Shown one piece after another: positions 26,037 to 35,920 of a stretch of 64,000 nt of DNA; position 1 is the stretch's first letter, and each line of letters starts with the position of its first letter. Location of the stretch: assembly GCA_018267615.1 (NCBI GenBank), contig JAFDYD010000028.1, forward strand, positions 29,516 to 93,515, in the 5' to 3' direction. A program made the translations under genes and the position numbers. The notes below the pieces were generated by a model. It made no database searches, had not been told where the DNA came from, and worked only from the letters and a program-made list of their open reading frames with translations. The stretch is from Bacteroidota bacterium. Lineage in GTDB: Bacteria; Bacteroidota; Bacteroidia; Chitinophagales; Chitinophagaceae.

Positions 26037-27341
26037 TTAGACAACCTCCATCTTTCTTATTTTATACCGAATGACCAAGTGATACAAATAAAAATAAGTA
26101 ACCTGTACGATTAAATAGCTGGTCACCGCTCCAAATACGCCCCAAATCGGCACTAGAAAATAGCTTCCGGCAAGGCCAATAACAGAAGTGAAAATTCCTA
26201 TGAATAAAGACCAATGCGTTCTTTCAAAATAGATCATATAGTTCGAATATATCAAAACTATCCCATTAATGATCTGAGCAACGAGAAGGAACGGAAGAAC
26301 GTGCATCGCCGGAATATATTTATCAGAAATGATTTTAATTTTTATTGCAACATACAATCCAACCAGCAACATAACACTTAGTACAAAAAGAACGATTGCG
26401 AGTTGTGAAATCAGTTTCCGGGTTTTTCGAATATTCAATTTTAAATCTTTTTCTTTCAGAAAACTCGGCAACCAGGAGTTTTGCACTGCGGTACAAATCA
26501 TGTAAAGCACATTGGCAATTGAAAAAGCCAGGTAATAATAAGAAAGATCTTTTGCCGTCCCATTTTTTTCAAGAAAAAATTTATCACTGTAATTGCTGAT
26601 TAAACCCCAAATTGCCGAAAACATGATCGGCAATCCCAATTTGAGTGAATTGGAAATAATTTTGAAATCTATGCGGGGAAACATCTCCCTCAAATAAAAA
26701 GAAAAAAAAACCGCCAAAACGATCAGCTCGGAAAGATAAGTGCAGATCAGACGTATGTGAATGGCGTCATTTCTGAAATAATACAAACACGCAAGTGCAA
26801 CGACATTCACAATAATCAGTCTCCATAAATTATACCTGCGAAAATATTTAATCTTCTCGCTGGTGATAAAATAATTGGAAAGAATTACGGTATAAACAGA
26901 AACAATTGTCGCCAGCAACATGGCCCATCTGAAGCGAGGGTAGTTGATATCGTTTTTAAATAAGATTTTTACAAAATCAAAATCGAGTCGAAAAACATAG
27001 ACCGGGATAATAACAATTGCCAGCGCCACCGATAATAAAAAAGCGATATTAAATAAAACAACTTTTCTTTTTTCATCCAGGTGATTATCAGAATAGAATT
27101 TAGTTTGAGAAACATACAAACCAAAATTCAGGATCACAGAAAATGTAACTATGATGGACAGAATGTAATTATACAACCCGTATTCTTCCTGAGTCATCAG
27201 CCTCAGATATATTGGTAACAATATGATACCCGAAGCTCTAACCAGTATATCCATACTCAATACAGTCAATAACTTTTTAAAAGTTGCATTTTGACTGTAT
27301 CTTCCAATCCATTCTTTTACATTGATGTTTTTTATTTCCAT
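26037..27341 (-). CDS. Polysaccharide flippase (Wzx-like, MOP superfamily)
   Basis: A 434-residue membrane protein with about twelve to fourteen hydrophobic helices. The N-terminal VLSMDILVRASGIILLPIYLRLMTQEEYGLYNYILSI carries the typical polysaccharide-biosynthesis/Wzx start with the LTxEEYG motif. It is expected to flip lipid-linked repeat units across the inner membrane. It lies between the chain-length regulator gene (29 nt upstream) and the methyltransferase, so it belongs to the same operon as the wzy-like gene. Confidence 0.92.
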   Translation of the reverse strand: MEIKNINVKEWIGRYSQNATFKKLLTVLSMDILVRASGIILLPIYLRLMTQEEYGLYNYILSIIVTFSVILNFGLYVSQTKFYSDNHLDEKRKVVLFNIAFLLSVALAIVIIPVYVFRLDFDFVKILFKNDINYPRFRWAMLLATIVSVYTVILSNYFITSEKIKYFRRYNLWRLIIVNVVALACLYYFRNDAIHIRLICTYLSELIVLAVFFSFYLREMFPRIDFKIISNSLKLGLPIMFSAIWGLISNYSDKFFLEKNGTAKDLSYYYLAFSIANVLYMICTAVQNSWLPSFLKEKDLKLNIRKTRKLISQLAIVLFVLSVMLLVGLYVAIKIKIISDKYIPAMHVLPFLLVAQIINGIVLIYSNYMIYFERTHWSLFIGIFTSVIGLAGSYFLVPIWGVFGAVTSYLIVQVTYFYLYHLVIRYKIRKMEVV

Positions 27342-27369
27342 GGTCAGAGAGCCGGCAAAGTTGAAAGTG

Positions 27370-28269
27370 CTATTTTCCCATTACATATTTCCTTGTTTCT
27401 ATCAGTAGCGCAAAAAGGAAAGCAGCACCCAGCCCAATGCCGCCCATAATTGCAAGCAATGTAGTCAAGGACTTGGAGTCTGGCACATTACCCACCTTTA
27501 CTCCGTCAATTAACGATACCGCTTCGTTGTCTGCGTACAAATTCCTTTTTGATTCCTCTCTTTCACCTACAAGGACATTGGTTTGTACATATATGTCTGC
27601 CGGATTAACAGCATTGTTATAAACAGTCGCGGAAATTTTAGAAGTGGAAAAAAAACGATTATAATACGTTTTCAACGAATCCAATTTTGCAATTTCACCT
27701 TCTATATATTTGAGTCTTTCCATATTGTTTTCCCTGTCTACTTCTATTACCTTTTTTATATAAGGAAGGTTATTCAAATATTTAACCAGGGCATTTTGAA
27801 TGCTTAGACCGTAGGAATTATTCTTCAGTCCGAAAATAATTTTAAAAGGTTCATTGATTTTGGTAGATGTATCCGTTTCGAGCTTTTCATCACTCATATT
27901 CTTTGAATCGAAGTACAATATATGGCTCACGATATCTGTTTGTACACCGAGCTCTGCAGACAGCTTGTCAAAAGAACCTGATTTCGCCAGCACGTTCAAT
28001 TGATCTACAATTTCAGCATAAGTCCTTTTGGTGAGTTTATTGAACGTAAGCACCATTGAAGCCTGGTAATATTGCGGACGTGACATAAACAAAAAAGCGC
28101 CGATAGCCAGGCCAACTGCCACTCCAACAATTATAAAATATTTCTTTCTATTCAGCACAATACCGAGAAAAGACAGGAATCTGAAAAAACTTTTCGCCAG
28201 CGAAATAAAAAAAAACTTCAACGCGGAGATGTTTATCTGATCTTCTGAGTTTGTATTTTTTTGATCCAT
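27370..28269 (-). CDS. Wzz-type chain length determinant protein
   Basis: A 299-residue inner-membrane protein with two flanking helices, at about residues 44-64 (YFIIVGVAVGLAIGAFLFM) and 268-290 (LLAIMGGIGLGAAFLFALLIE), around a periplasmic domain with a coiled-coil-like stretch (about 165-195). This is the polysaccharide co-polymerase topology. There is no C-terminal tyrosine kinase domain, so it is of the Wzz type, not a full Wzc. It heads the minus-strand operon and has a promoter box about 40 nt upstream of the ATG. Confidence 0.85.
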   Translation of the reverse strand: MDQKNTNSEDQINISALKFFFISLAKSFFRFLSFLGIVLNRKKYFIIVGVAVGLAIGAFLFMSRPQYYQASMVLTFNKLTKRTYAEIVDQLNVLAKSGSFDKLSAELGVQTDIVSHILYFDSKNMSDEKLETDTSTKINEPFKIIFGLKNNSYGLSIQNALVKYLNNLPYIKKVIEVDRENNMERLKYIEGEIAKLDSLKTYYNRFFSTSKISATVYNNAVNPADIYVQTNVLVGEREESKRNLYADNEAVSLIDGVKVGNVPDSKSLTTLLAIMGGIGLGAAFLFALLIETRKYVMGK

Positions 28270-28312
28270 AGCAGGCGATCTTGGGGTGAAAAAGTTTTTC
28301 CGATAATAGGCG

Positions 28313-28320
28313 CAAAAGTA
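28313..28320 (-). promoter_or_regulatory. Predicted -7 box for the minus-strand polysaccharide operon
   Basis: On the minus strand this reads TACTTTTG, a perfect TAnnTTTG match, 43 nt upstream of the wzz-like ATG. It is in the divergent gap shared with the fucosyltransferase gene. Confidence 0.5.
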
Positions 28321-28393
28321 GTAAAATTAAATCCTGCAAAGCCAGCTAATTAAGATATTCCTTGTTGCTTATACCCCAATAGCCGACATTTCG

Positions 28394-28401
28394 TACTTTC
28401 G
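28394..28401 (+). promoter_or_regulatory. Predicted -7 box (TACTTTCG) for the fucosyltransferase gene
   Basis: TAnnTTCG, 52 nt before the ATG at 28454, divergent from the wzz-like promoter about 75 nt away. Together they would drive both arms of the polysaccharide locus. Confidence 0.4.
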
Positions 28402-28453
28402 CCTGATATTTCAGGCGGAGGCCTGGTTACTAATTGAAAATGTAAAGTAATAC

Positions 28454-29284
28454 ATGTTTGGTGTACAGATCGAAGGCAGGTTAGGAAATCAAATGTTTCA
28501 ATATGCCTTTGCTTTGGCGCAACAAGAACGATTGAAAGATGAGTTTTATATTGACGGATACAGATATTTTTTTTTCAACCGTTATTTTATTCTTCCATCA
28601 TATTTCACGCTAGGCACAAGCATCTCATTCAAAAATCTGTTTAACAAAAGTGTATTTTACCTCGGGCATTCGATGAAGCCGCCAATCGTTGTGCAGGATC
28701 AGTGGTTTGATGCTAACACTTTTTTGAAGCAGCATTCAAGACCCGGCATCATTTACAAAGGGTTCTTTCAATCCGAACAATATTTTTATAATGTCAGAGA
28801 CAAAATAAAAAAGGAATTTAATATCAAAAAAAAACACCGGGTTAACTTATCCGACTTTACAGGCAACAGCAAAGAAACAATAGTTGTTCACATCAGGAGA
28901 ACGGACTACCTGGAATTTGGCTCAGACGATTTACAATATAACCTAAGCTTACCCGATAACTATTATCACCGTTGTCTGTCCGAATTAAACACTGATGACA
29001 AGAATATTCTTTTTCTGAGTGATGATATGGAATACGTAAAAAAGAATTTTGATTTTCCAGGTGCGATTTATTCAGAGAATAATACCGAAATCACCGACTT
29101 CCAATTGTTAATGCAGGCAGATTACCTGGTTTTATCCAACAGCACTTTTTCCTGGTGGGGCGCTTACCTAAATACAAAAGTCAGGCAAGTTTTTGCTCCC
29201 GAATACTGGCTAGGATTCAAAGTAAAAAAGGAATGGCCAAATGGCATTGTTTGTCCCGGCTGGAAAAAAATAAATGTACTTTAA
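28454..29284 (+). CDS. Alpha-1,2-fucosyltransferase, family GT11
   Basis: A 276-residue inverting glycosyltransferase that transfers fucose from GDP-fucose. The N-terminal GRLGNQMFQYAFALA and the HIRRTDYLEF motif (the GDP-fucose-binding HxRRxD) are diagnostic. FLSDDMEYVKKNF, DFQLLMQADYLVLSNSTFSWWGAYLN and a C-terminal EWPNGIVCPGW complete the GT11 pattern. It begins the plus-strand part of the locus and is followed one nt later by another glycosyltransferase. It predicts fucose in the polysaccharide; no GDP-fucose synthesis genes are present in the window. Confidence 0.93.
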   Translation: MFGVQIEGRLGNQMFQYAFALAQQERLKDEFYIDGYRYFFFNRYFILPSYFTLGTSISFKNLFNKSVFYLGHSMKPPIVVQDQWFDANTFLKQHSRPGIIYKGFFQSEQYFYNVRDKIKKEFNIKKKHRVNLSDFTGNSKETIVVHIRRTDYLEFGSDDLQYNLSLPDNYYHRCLSELNTDDKNILFLSDDMEYVKKNFDFPGAIYSENNTEITDFQLLMQADYLVLSNSTFSWWGAYLNTKVRQVFAPEYWLGFKVKKEWPNGIVCPGWKKINVL

Positions 29285-29285
29285 T

Positions 29286-30215
29286 ATGACGGCAACGACG
29301 CAGGACACAAACCAGAGCTCCGATAAAGTAAGCGTTCTATTGCTGGCTTTCAATCGACCCGTTATTACTGAAAAAGTACTGGAGGCAATTGCTATATATG
29401 CGCCTCGTGATCTTTACATAGGAATCGATGGGCCACGTCCCGGAAATGAAAAAGATGTTGAAAATTGCGGATTGGTAAAAAAACTTGTCGATAATTGGGA
29501 GCAAAAGAACCCATCTGTCCGAGTTCATAAATTATACAGAGATAAAAATTTGGGATGCGGACACGCCGTTAGTGAAGCCATTAATTGGTTCTTCGACAAT
29601 GAGGAGATGGGAATTATCTTGGAAGATGACTGCCTGCCAAATAAAAGTTTTTTTTCCTTTTGCCAAATATTGCTCCGCAAATATTATGATAACGAGGCCA
29701 TCATGCATATCGGTGGAAGTAATTATCTCGACGATAAAATAAAAATCGACAGCACTTATTACTTTTCAAAGTTCCCGCATATCTGGGGATGGGCAACCTG
29801 GAGAAGAGCATGGAAAAAATATCAGTTCGATATGCCGCACTTCGACGAATTTCTGCATCATCCCGACTTCAAAAGATATTATGACAACGAAGTTTTTATC
29901 AAAGTAAAACAGAAGGAAGTTGACACATGGGATAGTCAGTGGGTCTATACATTCATCATGAATGAGGGGTTGAGCATCCTGCCCAAAAAAAATCTTGTGA
30001 AAAATTTAGGCTTCGATGAATTCAAAGGAACACATCTTCATAAAAAACCGAAATGGTATAATGATAACACTACGGAAATTCAAACAATCATCCATCCCAA
30101 TAAAATTCTGCAGAACCAACTCGCAGATGACTATATTTATAAGAAAGCCTATAAAAAAACGATTATCATCCGAATCAAGACCTTGATCAAAAAATTATTT
30201 TTCAAAAAAGTTTAG
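29286..30215 (+). CDS. GT-A fold glycosyltransferase (GNT-I-like)
   Basis: About 309 residues from the ATG at 29286, one nt after the GT11 stop; an in-frame ATG at 29274 overlaps GT11 and is less likely. VSVLLLAFNRPVITEKVLEAI starts a GT-A domain. DLYIGIDGPRPG and the EDDCLPNKSFFSFCQILLRKY motif, a DxD-like acidic site, follow, then HIWGWATWRRAWKKY. This pattern occurs in bacterial sugar transferases related to the GNT-I family. The linkage is unknown. It converges on and overlaps the FkbM methyltransferase gene by 21 nt. Confidence 0.82.
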   Translation: MTATTQDTNQSSDKVSVLLLAFNRPVITEKVLEAIAIYAPRDLYIGIDGPRPGNEKDVENCGLVKKLVDNWEQKNPSVRVHKLYRDKNLGCGHAVSEAINWFFDNEEMGIILEDDCLPNKSFFSFCQILLRKYYDNEAIMHIGGSNYLDDKIKIDSTYYFSKFPHIWGWATWRRAWKKYQFDMPHFDEFLHHPDFKRYYDNEVFIKVKQKEVDTWDSQWVYTFIMNEGLSILPKKNLVKNLGFDEFKGTHLHKKPKWYNDNTTEIQTIIHPNKILQNQLADDYIYKKAYKKTIIIRIKTLIKKLFFKKV

Positions 30216-31106
30216 CTCAAGATTTGAAAAAGAATTAAAAAAAACGCCGTCTTTAGCTGCAAAAATAGCAAGGTCATAAAACGGGAAAGTTATCTTCTGA
30301 TTTTTGATGTAAGCATGTAAAGACAATATTGTTTTTTTCTCCTTCAATTCTGTAATACAAATCAGCTTGCCATAATTATCATATACAAGTATTCCGTTAT
30401 AATCGAGATCCTGCAAATAATTTAAGAACGTGATGCCGTCATCGTTATTTTTTTCAAAAAGCGTTCTGTCGTATTCCAGAAAAATGACAGGGTGATGCCT
30501 TCTCAAAATATTTTCGGCACCCTTTAAAATTTTGAGATCATATCCATCCGTATCGGTCTTGATAATACCAATTTTTTCATTCGAAAAATTCTTTTCAAAA
30601 AAATGGTCGATGCTTGAGAAATCGAGACTTGTTCCTCCCTCAGCATCGGCTACAAATTTGGAAGTGCCTAATGCGGATTCATTTTTTACTTTCACCGAAA
30701 CAGGCTTGTCTGAAAGCAGGATATTATGAATATAACATTCTTTAATCTGCGCACTATTTTTTTTCAATAGATCAAAATAAAAAGGATCACCTTCAAAACA
30801 ATGAACGGGAGCTTCGGTAACCTGTCGAAGCATAAGAAGCGTGTCCCCGATATTTGCTCCAACATCGACAATAGAAAAACGCTCCTTCCTGAACTGCTGA
30901 TATTGCTGTGTGATTCTTTGCAGATTGGTGTTATAATACGGGAAATGAGAAAGATTATACGTGATAGAATGAGATTTTGGCATTAATACTTTGCTGCCAT
31001 AAATATTCCGCTTAACAATTTTGCGGTTACCAAAAAAATAATTGGTATACCCAGGCGAGACATACAATCCAAAACCCGACAAAATTCTTTTTACGAATGC
31101 TTTCAC
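30195..31106 (-). CDS. FkbM-family methyltransferase
   Basis: A 303-residue protein with a C-terminal class I SAM fold. VDVGANIGDTLLML is motif I, VHCFEGDPFYFDLLKKN follows, and the FkbM hallmark IIKTDTDGYDLKILKGAENIL then VIFLEYD lies at about residues 195-230. Members methylate hydroxyl groups, often on sugars. The start is a GTG at 31106. The 3' end overlaps the convergent glycosyltransferase by 21 nt. It is 24 nt downstream of the GT9 gene on the same strand, so the two form a pair. Confidence 0.87.
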   Translation of the reverse strand: MKAFVKRILSGFGLYVSPGYTNYFFGNRKIVKRNIYGSKVLMPKSHSITYNLSHFPYYNTNLQRITQQYQQFRKERFSIVDVGANIGDTLLMLRQVTEAPVHCFEGDPFYFDLLKKNSAQIKECYIHNILLSDKPVSVKVKNESALGTSKFVADAEGGTSLDFSSIDHFFEKNFSNEKIGIIKTDTDGYDLKILKGAENILRRHHPVIFLEYDRTLFEKNNDDGITFLNYLQDLDYNGILVYDNYGKLICITELKEKKTILSLHAYIKNQKITFPFYDLAIFAAKDGVFFNSFSNLELNFFEK

Positions 31107-31130
31107 TATTTGTAATAATATTTGAATTTC

Positions 31131-32327
31131 TTAAATACTTTCTGTTTTCGATACAGGCTGAGAAATTTGTTTATTGGTGCAAAGAACAGGTAAATTTTTA
31201 TCTATGACAGAAATCATTTTCTCAACGGGGATTTTACTCAATAAACCCATGGGTACATTTTCGAAATCGGTTGTTGATTTTTTTTCAATCATCTGGTCAA
31301 CTTCGTCCGGATAGACAGTAAAAAAATTTTCTGCTATTTCCTTAGGATAAGGACCAAACCTACCATAATGCAAGCCGCTAAATAGTCCGAAGACCGGGCA
31401 TTGCACCGCGGCTGCAAGATGGACGGAACCGGTATCGACGCTGACAATACAGGCCGCTTTTTTCAATACCGCGAGGAATTGCGGTAGTGTGGTTTTTCCT
31501 GTTAAATCAATTACAGCTCCATTAAATGATAATATGAATTGTTGCGCATCATCGATATCTCCCGGTGATCCACAGACGACAGGCGTTAGTCCATACACAG
31601 TCTGTATATGACGGGCGACTCTCGCAAAATTTTCAGCAGGCCATTTTTTTATTTTTGAACCGGACCCGGGAAAAATGATAAAATAGGATGGTGGTAAAGA
31701 AAACTGATCTGTATTTTCATTTACATCAAGTGCGGTTGAAGCGGATTCAATTTTTATCTTCAAAATATTTTCGATAAACCTTGCATTGCGATTAGCATCA
31801 AACAAGAAGCGTTCTTCTTGGTCCATCAATCGCGTATAAAGATGAGTTGGTATCAGCGATCTTTCATAGTTTACCAATATATAACCATCACTTTTCATAC
31901 CGATCTTTTCCGGCGCATCTGTTACTGCAATCATCATATCATCAAGTCTGAAACTTCTGGTGTGAATCAGGTTAATGGCAACAGCAGGCGCCGCACTCCT
32001 TATTTGCCTTAATATGTTGAACCGATAAAAAAAGTTTTGCCTGAATTTTTTTTTGTTTATCCAGATTGTATCGTCAGCAATTTCACTATCGTATTTATCA
32101 AAAATCTGTTTGAATACGCCGTTACCTACAAATGTTATTTTGTAATTACGGTAAATGGGCGCGTTTCTGAAATAATGAAGCAAGTTCCTGATCAGCATAT
32201 AATCCCCGATCTCATCAGGTTTAACAAGTAATAATCGGGCGGGAGTTGTTTTTACGGGAATAGATTTGACACAATAATAGATCACCTGGTAGATCGTGAG
32301 CTTAATTATTTCTTTTAATTTGAACAC
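31131..32327 (-). CDS. Glycosyltransferase family 9 (heptosyltransferase-like)
   Basis: A 398-residue GT-B protein of the ADP-heptose:LPS heptosyltransferase family. ARLLLVKPDEIGDYMLIRNLLHYF is the N-terminal signature. The C-terminal half has FIIFPGSGSKIKKWPAENFARVARHI, VVCGSPGDIDDAQ, LTGKTTLPQFLAVLKKAACIVSVDTGSVHLAAAVQCPVFGLF. In this context it could act on lipid A core or on the surface polysaccharide. The start codon is a GTG at 32327. It precedes the FkbM gene on the minus strand. Confidence 0.9.
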   Translation of the reverse strand: MFKLKEIIKLTIYQVIYYCVKSIPVKTTPARLLLVKPDEIGDYMLIRNLLHYFRNAPIYRNYKITFVGNGVFKQIFDKYDSEIADDTIWINKKKFRQNFFYRFNILRQIRSAAPAVAINLIHTRSFRLDDMMIAVTDAPEKIGMKSDGYILVNYERSLIPTHLYTRLMDQEERFLFDANRNARFIENILKIKIESASTALDVNENTDQFSLPPSYFIIFPGSGSKIKKWPAENFARVARHIQTVYGLTPVVCGSPGDIDDAQQFILSFNGAVIDLTGKTTLPQFLAVLKKAACIVSVDTGSVHLAAAVQCPVFGLFSGLHYGRFGPYPKEIAENFFTVYPDEVDQMIEKKSTTDFENVPMGLLSKIPVEKMISVIDKNLPVLCTNKQISQPVSKTESI

Positions 32328-32525
32328 AAATGATATTTTATACTCAACATGGCAACAAATTATTATTGCATTCGATAATATTGCCGGCAGAACTAATATT
32401 AAGGTTGATACAAAAGTTTATAAAAGTTTGCGAAAGCGCAAATTTAGTGTTTAGAATGATTTTACTTTGTATAAAGAGGGAAATTTTCCCGGATTTACTG
32501 TGAAATCATCAGCATATCCAATAAC

Positions 32526-33626
32526 ATGAAAATAGGCATCATCGGAACCAGGGGAATTCCCAATCAATACGGAGGCTTTGAACAATTTGTTGAATTCGTT
32601 GCACCGGCGCTTGTTAAAAGAGGGCATGAAGTTTTTGTTTACAACTCTTCTCTGCATCCATATCAAGCCGATTCATGGAATGGCGTGCATCTCTTAAAAA
32701 AATTTGATCCTGAAAATAAGATTGGCACATTTGGTCAATTCATTTATGACTTTAACTGTATCGTCGACAGCAGGAAAAGAAATTTTGATGTCATTTTACA
32801 ATTGGGTTATACCAGCAGCAGTCTGTGGACATTTCTTTTTCCGAAAAAAGCCACACTCGTAACAAACATGGACGGACTTGAATGGAAAAGAAGCAAATAC
32901 AAAAAAACAGTTCAGCAATATTTAAAGCTCGCTGAAAAGTGGGCTGCTATTCATAGCGATCAATTAATTGCCGATTCAAAAGGAATTCAATCGTATTTAT
33001 TGGAAAAATATAATCGAAGTTCAGATTTCATTCCATACGGCGCAATCTTGTTCACGAACGGTGAAGAAAAAGCGCTTCAACAACATCAGCTCACCAAATA
33101 CAATTATAACCTCCTAATCGCCCGCATGGAACCTGAAAACAATATTGAAACAATATTGATCGGCCATCAAAAATCAAAAACAGAAAAAAAATTAATCCTC
33201 GTTGGCAACCATAACAATGAATTCGGCAGTTATGTGAAGAAAAAATATGAAGGCGAACGAATTATTTTCCTTGGGCCGGTTTTTGATTTGCAATTGCTGA
33301 ACAACCTGCGATATTTTTCGCATTTGTATTTTCATGGTCATTCTGTCGGCGGAACCAATCCATCGTTGCTTGAGGCGATGGCCTCACAAGCTCTGATTGT
33401 GGCAAACGATAATGTGTTTAACCGCACCATCCTGGAGGACGATGCATTTTATTTTTCTACGCCGGAAGATATCGTTGCCGTCACGGAGAAGGCCATTGCT
33501 AAAAATGATTTTCAACATTTTCTTGAAAATAACAACGACAAGATCAAAAAATATTACTCCTGGAATCATATTACCGATCAATTAGAAAATTGTTTATCCA
33601 ATGCGCTACGGCATAGAAAAAATTAA
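32526..33626 (+). CDS. DUF1972-type glycosyltransferase (rhamnosyltransferase-like, GT4)
   Basis: A 366-residue GT-B glycosyltransferase. The N-terminal MKIGIIGTRGIPNQYGGFEQF is the DUF1972 signature seen in Cps2T-like rhamnosyltransferases. The C-terminal half has LLIARMEPENNIETILIG, IIFLGPVFDLQLLNNLRYFSHLYFHGH and SVGGTNPSLLEAMASQALIVA. It likely transfers rhamnose or a related deoxysugar early in repeat-unit assembly. Its end overlaps the following wzy/ligase-like gene by 26 nt, so the two are co-transcribed. Confidence 0.9.
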   Translation: MKIGIIGTRGIPNQYGGFEQFVEFVAPALVKRGHEVFVYNSSLHPYQADSWNGVHLLKKFDPENKIGTFGQFIYDFNCIVDSRKRNFDVILQLGYTSSSLWTFLFPKKATLVTNMDGLEWKRSKYKKTVQQYLKLAEKWAAIHSDQLIADSKGIQSYLLEKYNRSSDFIPYGAILFTNGEEKALQQHQLTKYNYNLLIARMEPENNIETILIGHQKSKTEKKLILVGNHNNEFGSYVKKKYEGERIIFLGPVFDLQLLNNLRYFSHLYFHGHSVGGTNPSLLEAMASQALIVANDNVFNRTILEDDAFYFSTPEDIVAVTEKAIAKNDFQHFLENNNDKIKKYYSWNHITDQLENCLSNALRHRKN

Positions 33627-34890
33627 AAAATTTATCAACGTTTCCAGGATTTATATTCTGTATGCTTTTCTTACATCAATCATTTTTTCGCTATTGGTCC
33701 CAAATAGCATTTGCATCATCGCACTTTTTGCAGGATGGTTGTTTGAAGGAGACTTGAAAGAAAAATGGAACCGGCTAAAAAAAGATTTTTTATTCATCGC
33801 TTACGCGATTTATTTTTTTGTGCAGGCCAGAGGCATATTTACCGCGACTGATTTTTATACCGGGTGGTGTGCTGTCGAGGGGAAACTGGGTCTTTTAATC
33901 ATTCCGGTTATCTTTTGTTCATCAACATTTGTGAACCAGGAGATGCGAAAAAAACTGATGATGGCGCTTGGCATTTTGCTTACGCTTGCAACTTTATACT
34001 GTCTTTCGGTAAACACTGTGGAATACATGCACACCAGGAACACCGAATTATTCTTTTATCACAGATTAGTGAGCGCAATCGATCAGCACGCGATCTATTT
34101 TTCCGTCTATATTTTTATATTTATTGTATTTCTTTTGAGAGAAAAGAATATACCGCTTTGGTTGCAACAAAGGGCAGTTATCAGGATAAGCTGGATACTT
34201 TTCTTCATAGGAATAATCATTTTGCTTTCTTCAAAAATGGTATTGGTATTTTTAATAGCCTATTCGGTGTATATCATCATTTATCACTCATCACCAAAGT
34301 ATAAAAAATGGCGTCCGGTATTCCTGGGAACAGTTATCGTAATTTTTTCTTCCATACTTTTTTTATTTAATAACCCGGTGAAAAGAAGGTTTGATGACCT
34401 ATTGCAGAACAATGTCTCCCTGATGCAGAAGCAGCAATATAGCAGGGCCGACTATTTCAACGGGATTGAATTTCGCTTGCTACTATGGCGATTTACTTAT
34501 GAAATTCTGCGCGATAATCATGCATTCGTTGCTGGTGTTGGTCCGGCAAACACACAATCAATGCTGCAACAAAAATATCTTAGCATGAATTTATATGCCG
34601 GCGACAAAAATCGCGGCGACCAAGGGTATATGAATTACAATTGTCATAACCAGTTTTTGCAAGTGAGCCTGCAATCGGGAGTGATTGGATTGCTGGCCTT
34701 TTTATTTTGGTGCTATATGATAATCGTTAAGACCATCCGGAAAAAAAATGTCGTATTATCCGGCATTGTGCTAATCACTTTTATTTTCTTTTTTACTGAA
34801 TCTGTATTGGAACGTCAATATGGAATGATATTATGCAGCTTTTTTCCCTTGCTTTTCTTATATCCTGAAAAAGAAGAAAAAAATTCCTGA
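33601..34890 (+). CDS. O-antigen ligase / polymerase family membrane protein
   Basis: A 429-residue membrane protein with about ten to twelve helices and a large loop at about residues 265-365 (RRFDDLLQNNVSLMQKQ, EFRLLLWRFTYEIL, AFVAGVGPANTQSML, NCHNQFLQVSLQSGVIGLLAF). The GxGPxNT and CHNxFLQ segments match the WaaL/Wzy_C family. This is the second such protein in the locus, so one may be the polymerase and the other the ligase. The start overlaps the upstream glycosyltransferase by 26 nt. It converges on the GT2 gene with a four-nt gap. Confidence 0.9.
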   Translation: MRYGIEKIKKFINVSRIYILYAFLTSIIFSLLVPNSICIIALFAGWLFEGDLKEKWNRLKKDFLFIAYAIYFFVQARGIFTATDFYTGWCAVEGKLGLLIIPVIFCSSTFVNQEMRKKLMMALGILLTLATLYCLSVNTVEYMHTRNTELFFYHRLVSAIDQHAIYFSVYIFIFIVFLLREKNIPLWLQQRAVIRISWILFFIGIIILLSSKMVLVFLIAYSVYIIIYHSSPKYKKWRPVFLGTVIVIFSSILFLFNNPVKRRFDDLLQNNVSLMQKQQYSRADYFNGIEFRLLLWRFTYEILRDNHAFVAGVGPANTQSMLQQKYLSMNLYAGDKNRGDQGYMNYNCHNQFLQVSLQSGVIGLLAFLFWCYMIIVKTIRKKNVVLSGIVLITFIFFFTESVLERQYGMILCSFFPLLFLYPEKEEKNS

Positions 34891-34894
34891 CTTT

Positions 34895-35695
34895 CTATTC
34901 GTACAACTTTTTAATCTTAGAGATATGGGCACGGTATCCTTTCACGACGAAGCCCATTCGCATTTTTTGAAGAAATCTTGGAAGCGCAATCGCAAAAATA
35001 TGCTTGTAAAAATAAAGCATGTTTTCAATTTTTTTGGTGGGGATATATTTGTTTTTAATTGCCAGCGTTTCTTTGCATCCCAACAGCCACTGTGCATTGC
35101 TAAACCCTTCCATACGCATATTAGCGATGACTTTAGAAATATATTTGAACCGGCAATTATTAACCAAAAATCTTAACACGAGGTCGTAGTCCATTGCGCA
35201 TTTGTATTGTTCATCAAACAAGCCCAACCGATCGTAGCATTTCTTTTTTACAAACACAGTTGGATGGTTAATTGTCATCTCTCTTTTCAGATAATTGTGA
35301 TCCCCCTTTAATACAAAATCGGTTTTGCCATTTTTCAACAAGCGTAGATCTCCATAGGAAATATCGTAGTCATCAATTTGTTCCACTACCGTTGCCACAG
35401 CGTCCGATTCATACCAATCATCGGCGTTGATGATTCCAATAATTTCTCCATTTGCATTCCTGATTCCTTTATTGAATGCATCGCTGATACCATTATCTTT
35501 TTCGCTTAAAAAAAAAGCAATCTGGTTGTGGTATTTATCGATAATGTCAATGGTGTTGTCCGTCGAGCCTCCATCTATAACGATATATTCAATATTAGGA
35601 TAGGTTTGATTAAGGACACTTTGAATTGTGCCTTCTATGTATTTTTCGCCGTTATATACAATGGTAATTATAGAAACCAATGGTTGATGTACCAT
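34895..35695 (-). CDS. Glycosyltransferase family 2
   Basis: A 266-residue inverting GT-A glycosyltransferase. PLVSIITIVYNGEKYIEGTIQSVLNQTYPNIEYIVIDGGSTD is the standard N-terminal nucleotide-sugar site. ISDAFNKGIRNANGEIIGIINADDWYE contains the DxD-type acidic motif, and CAMDYDLVLRFL is close to the catalytic Asp region. This subgroup is common in capsule and O-antigen loci. It stands alone on the minus strand between two plus-strand genes. Confidence 0.92.
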   Translation of the reverse strand: MVHQPLVSIITIVYNGEKYIEGTIQSVLNQTYPNIEYIVIDGGSTDNTIDIIDKYHNQIAFFLSEKDNGISDAFNKGIRNANGEIIGIINADDWYESDAVATVVEQIDDYDISYGDLRLLKNGKTDFVLKGDHNYLKREMTINHPTVFVKKKCYDRLGLFDEQYKCAMDYDLVLRFLVNNCRFKYISKVIANMRMEGFSNAQWLLGCKETLAIKNKYIPTKKIENMLYFYKHIFAIALPRFLQKMRMGFVVKGYRAHISKIKKLYE

Positions 35696-35920
35696 AGAAA
35701 TCGAACTTATCTGAGAAATTTTTTAGCATGCACACCATATCAGTAGGGCGACAGGTGATACCGTTTTAAAAAACGATGCAAAGTAACATTTATAAGTATC
35801 ATTGATTTTATTTTTTCTATTGTTATTTCAATTGGAGGTTCTACCTCATAAATTCCTAAATCCCAAAATCAGAAATGACAGTAATATGAATTAATTTCGA
35901 AATTATATCTCCGGCTAATC

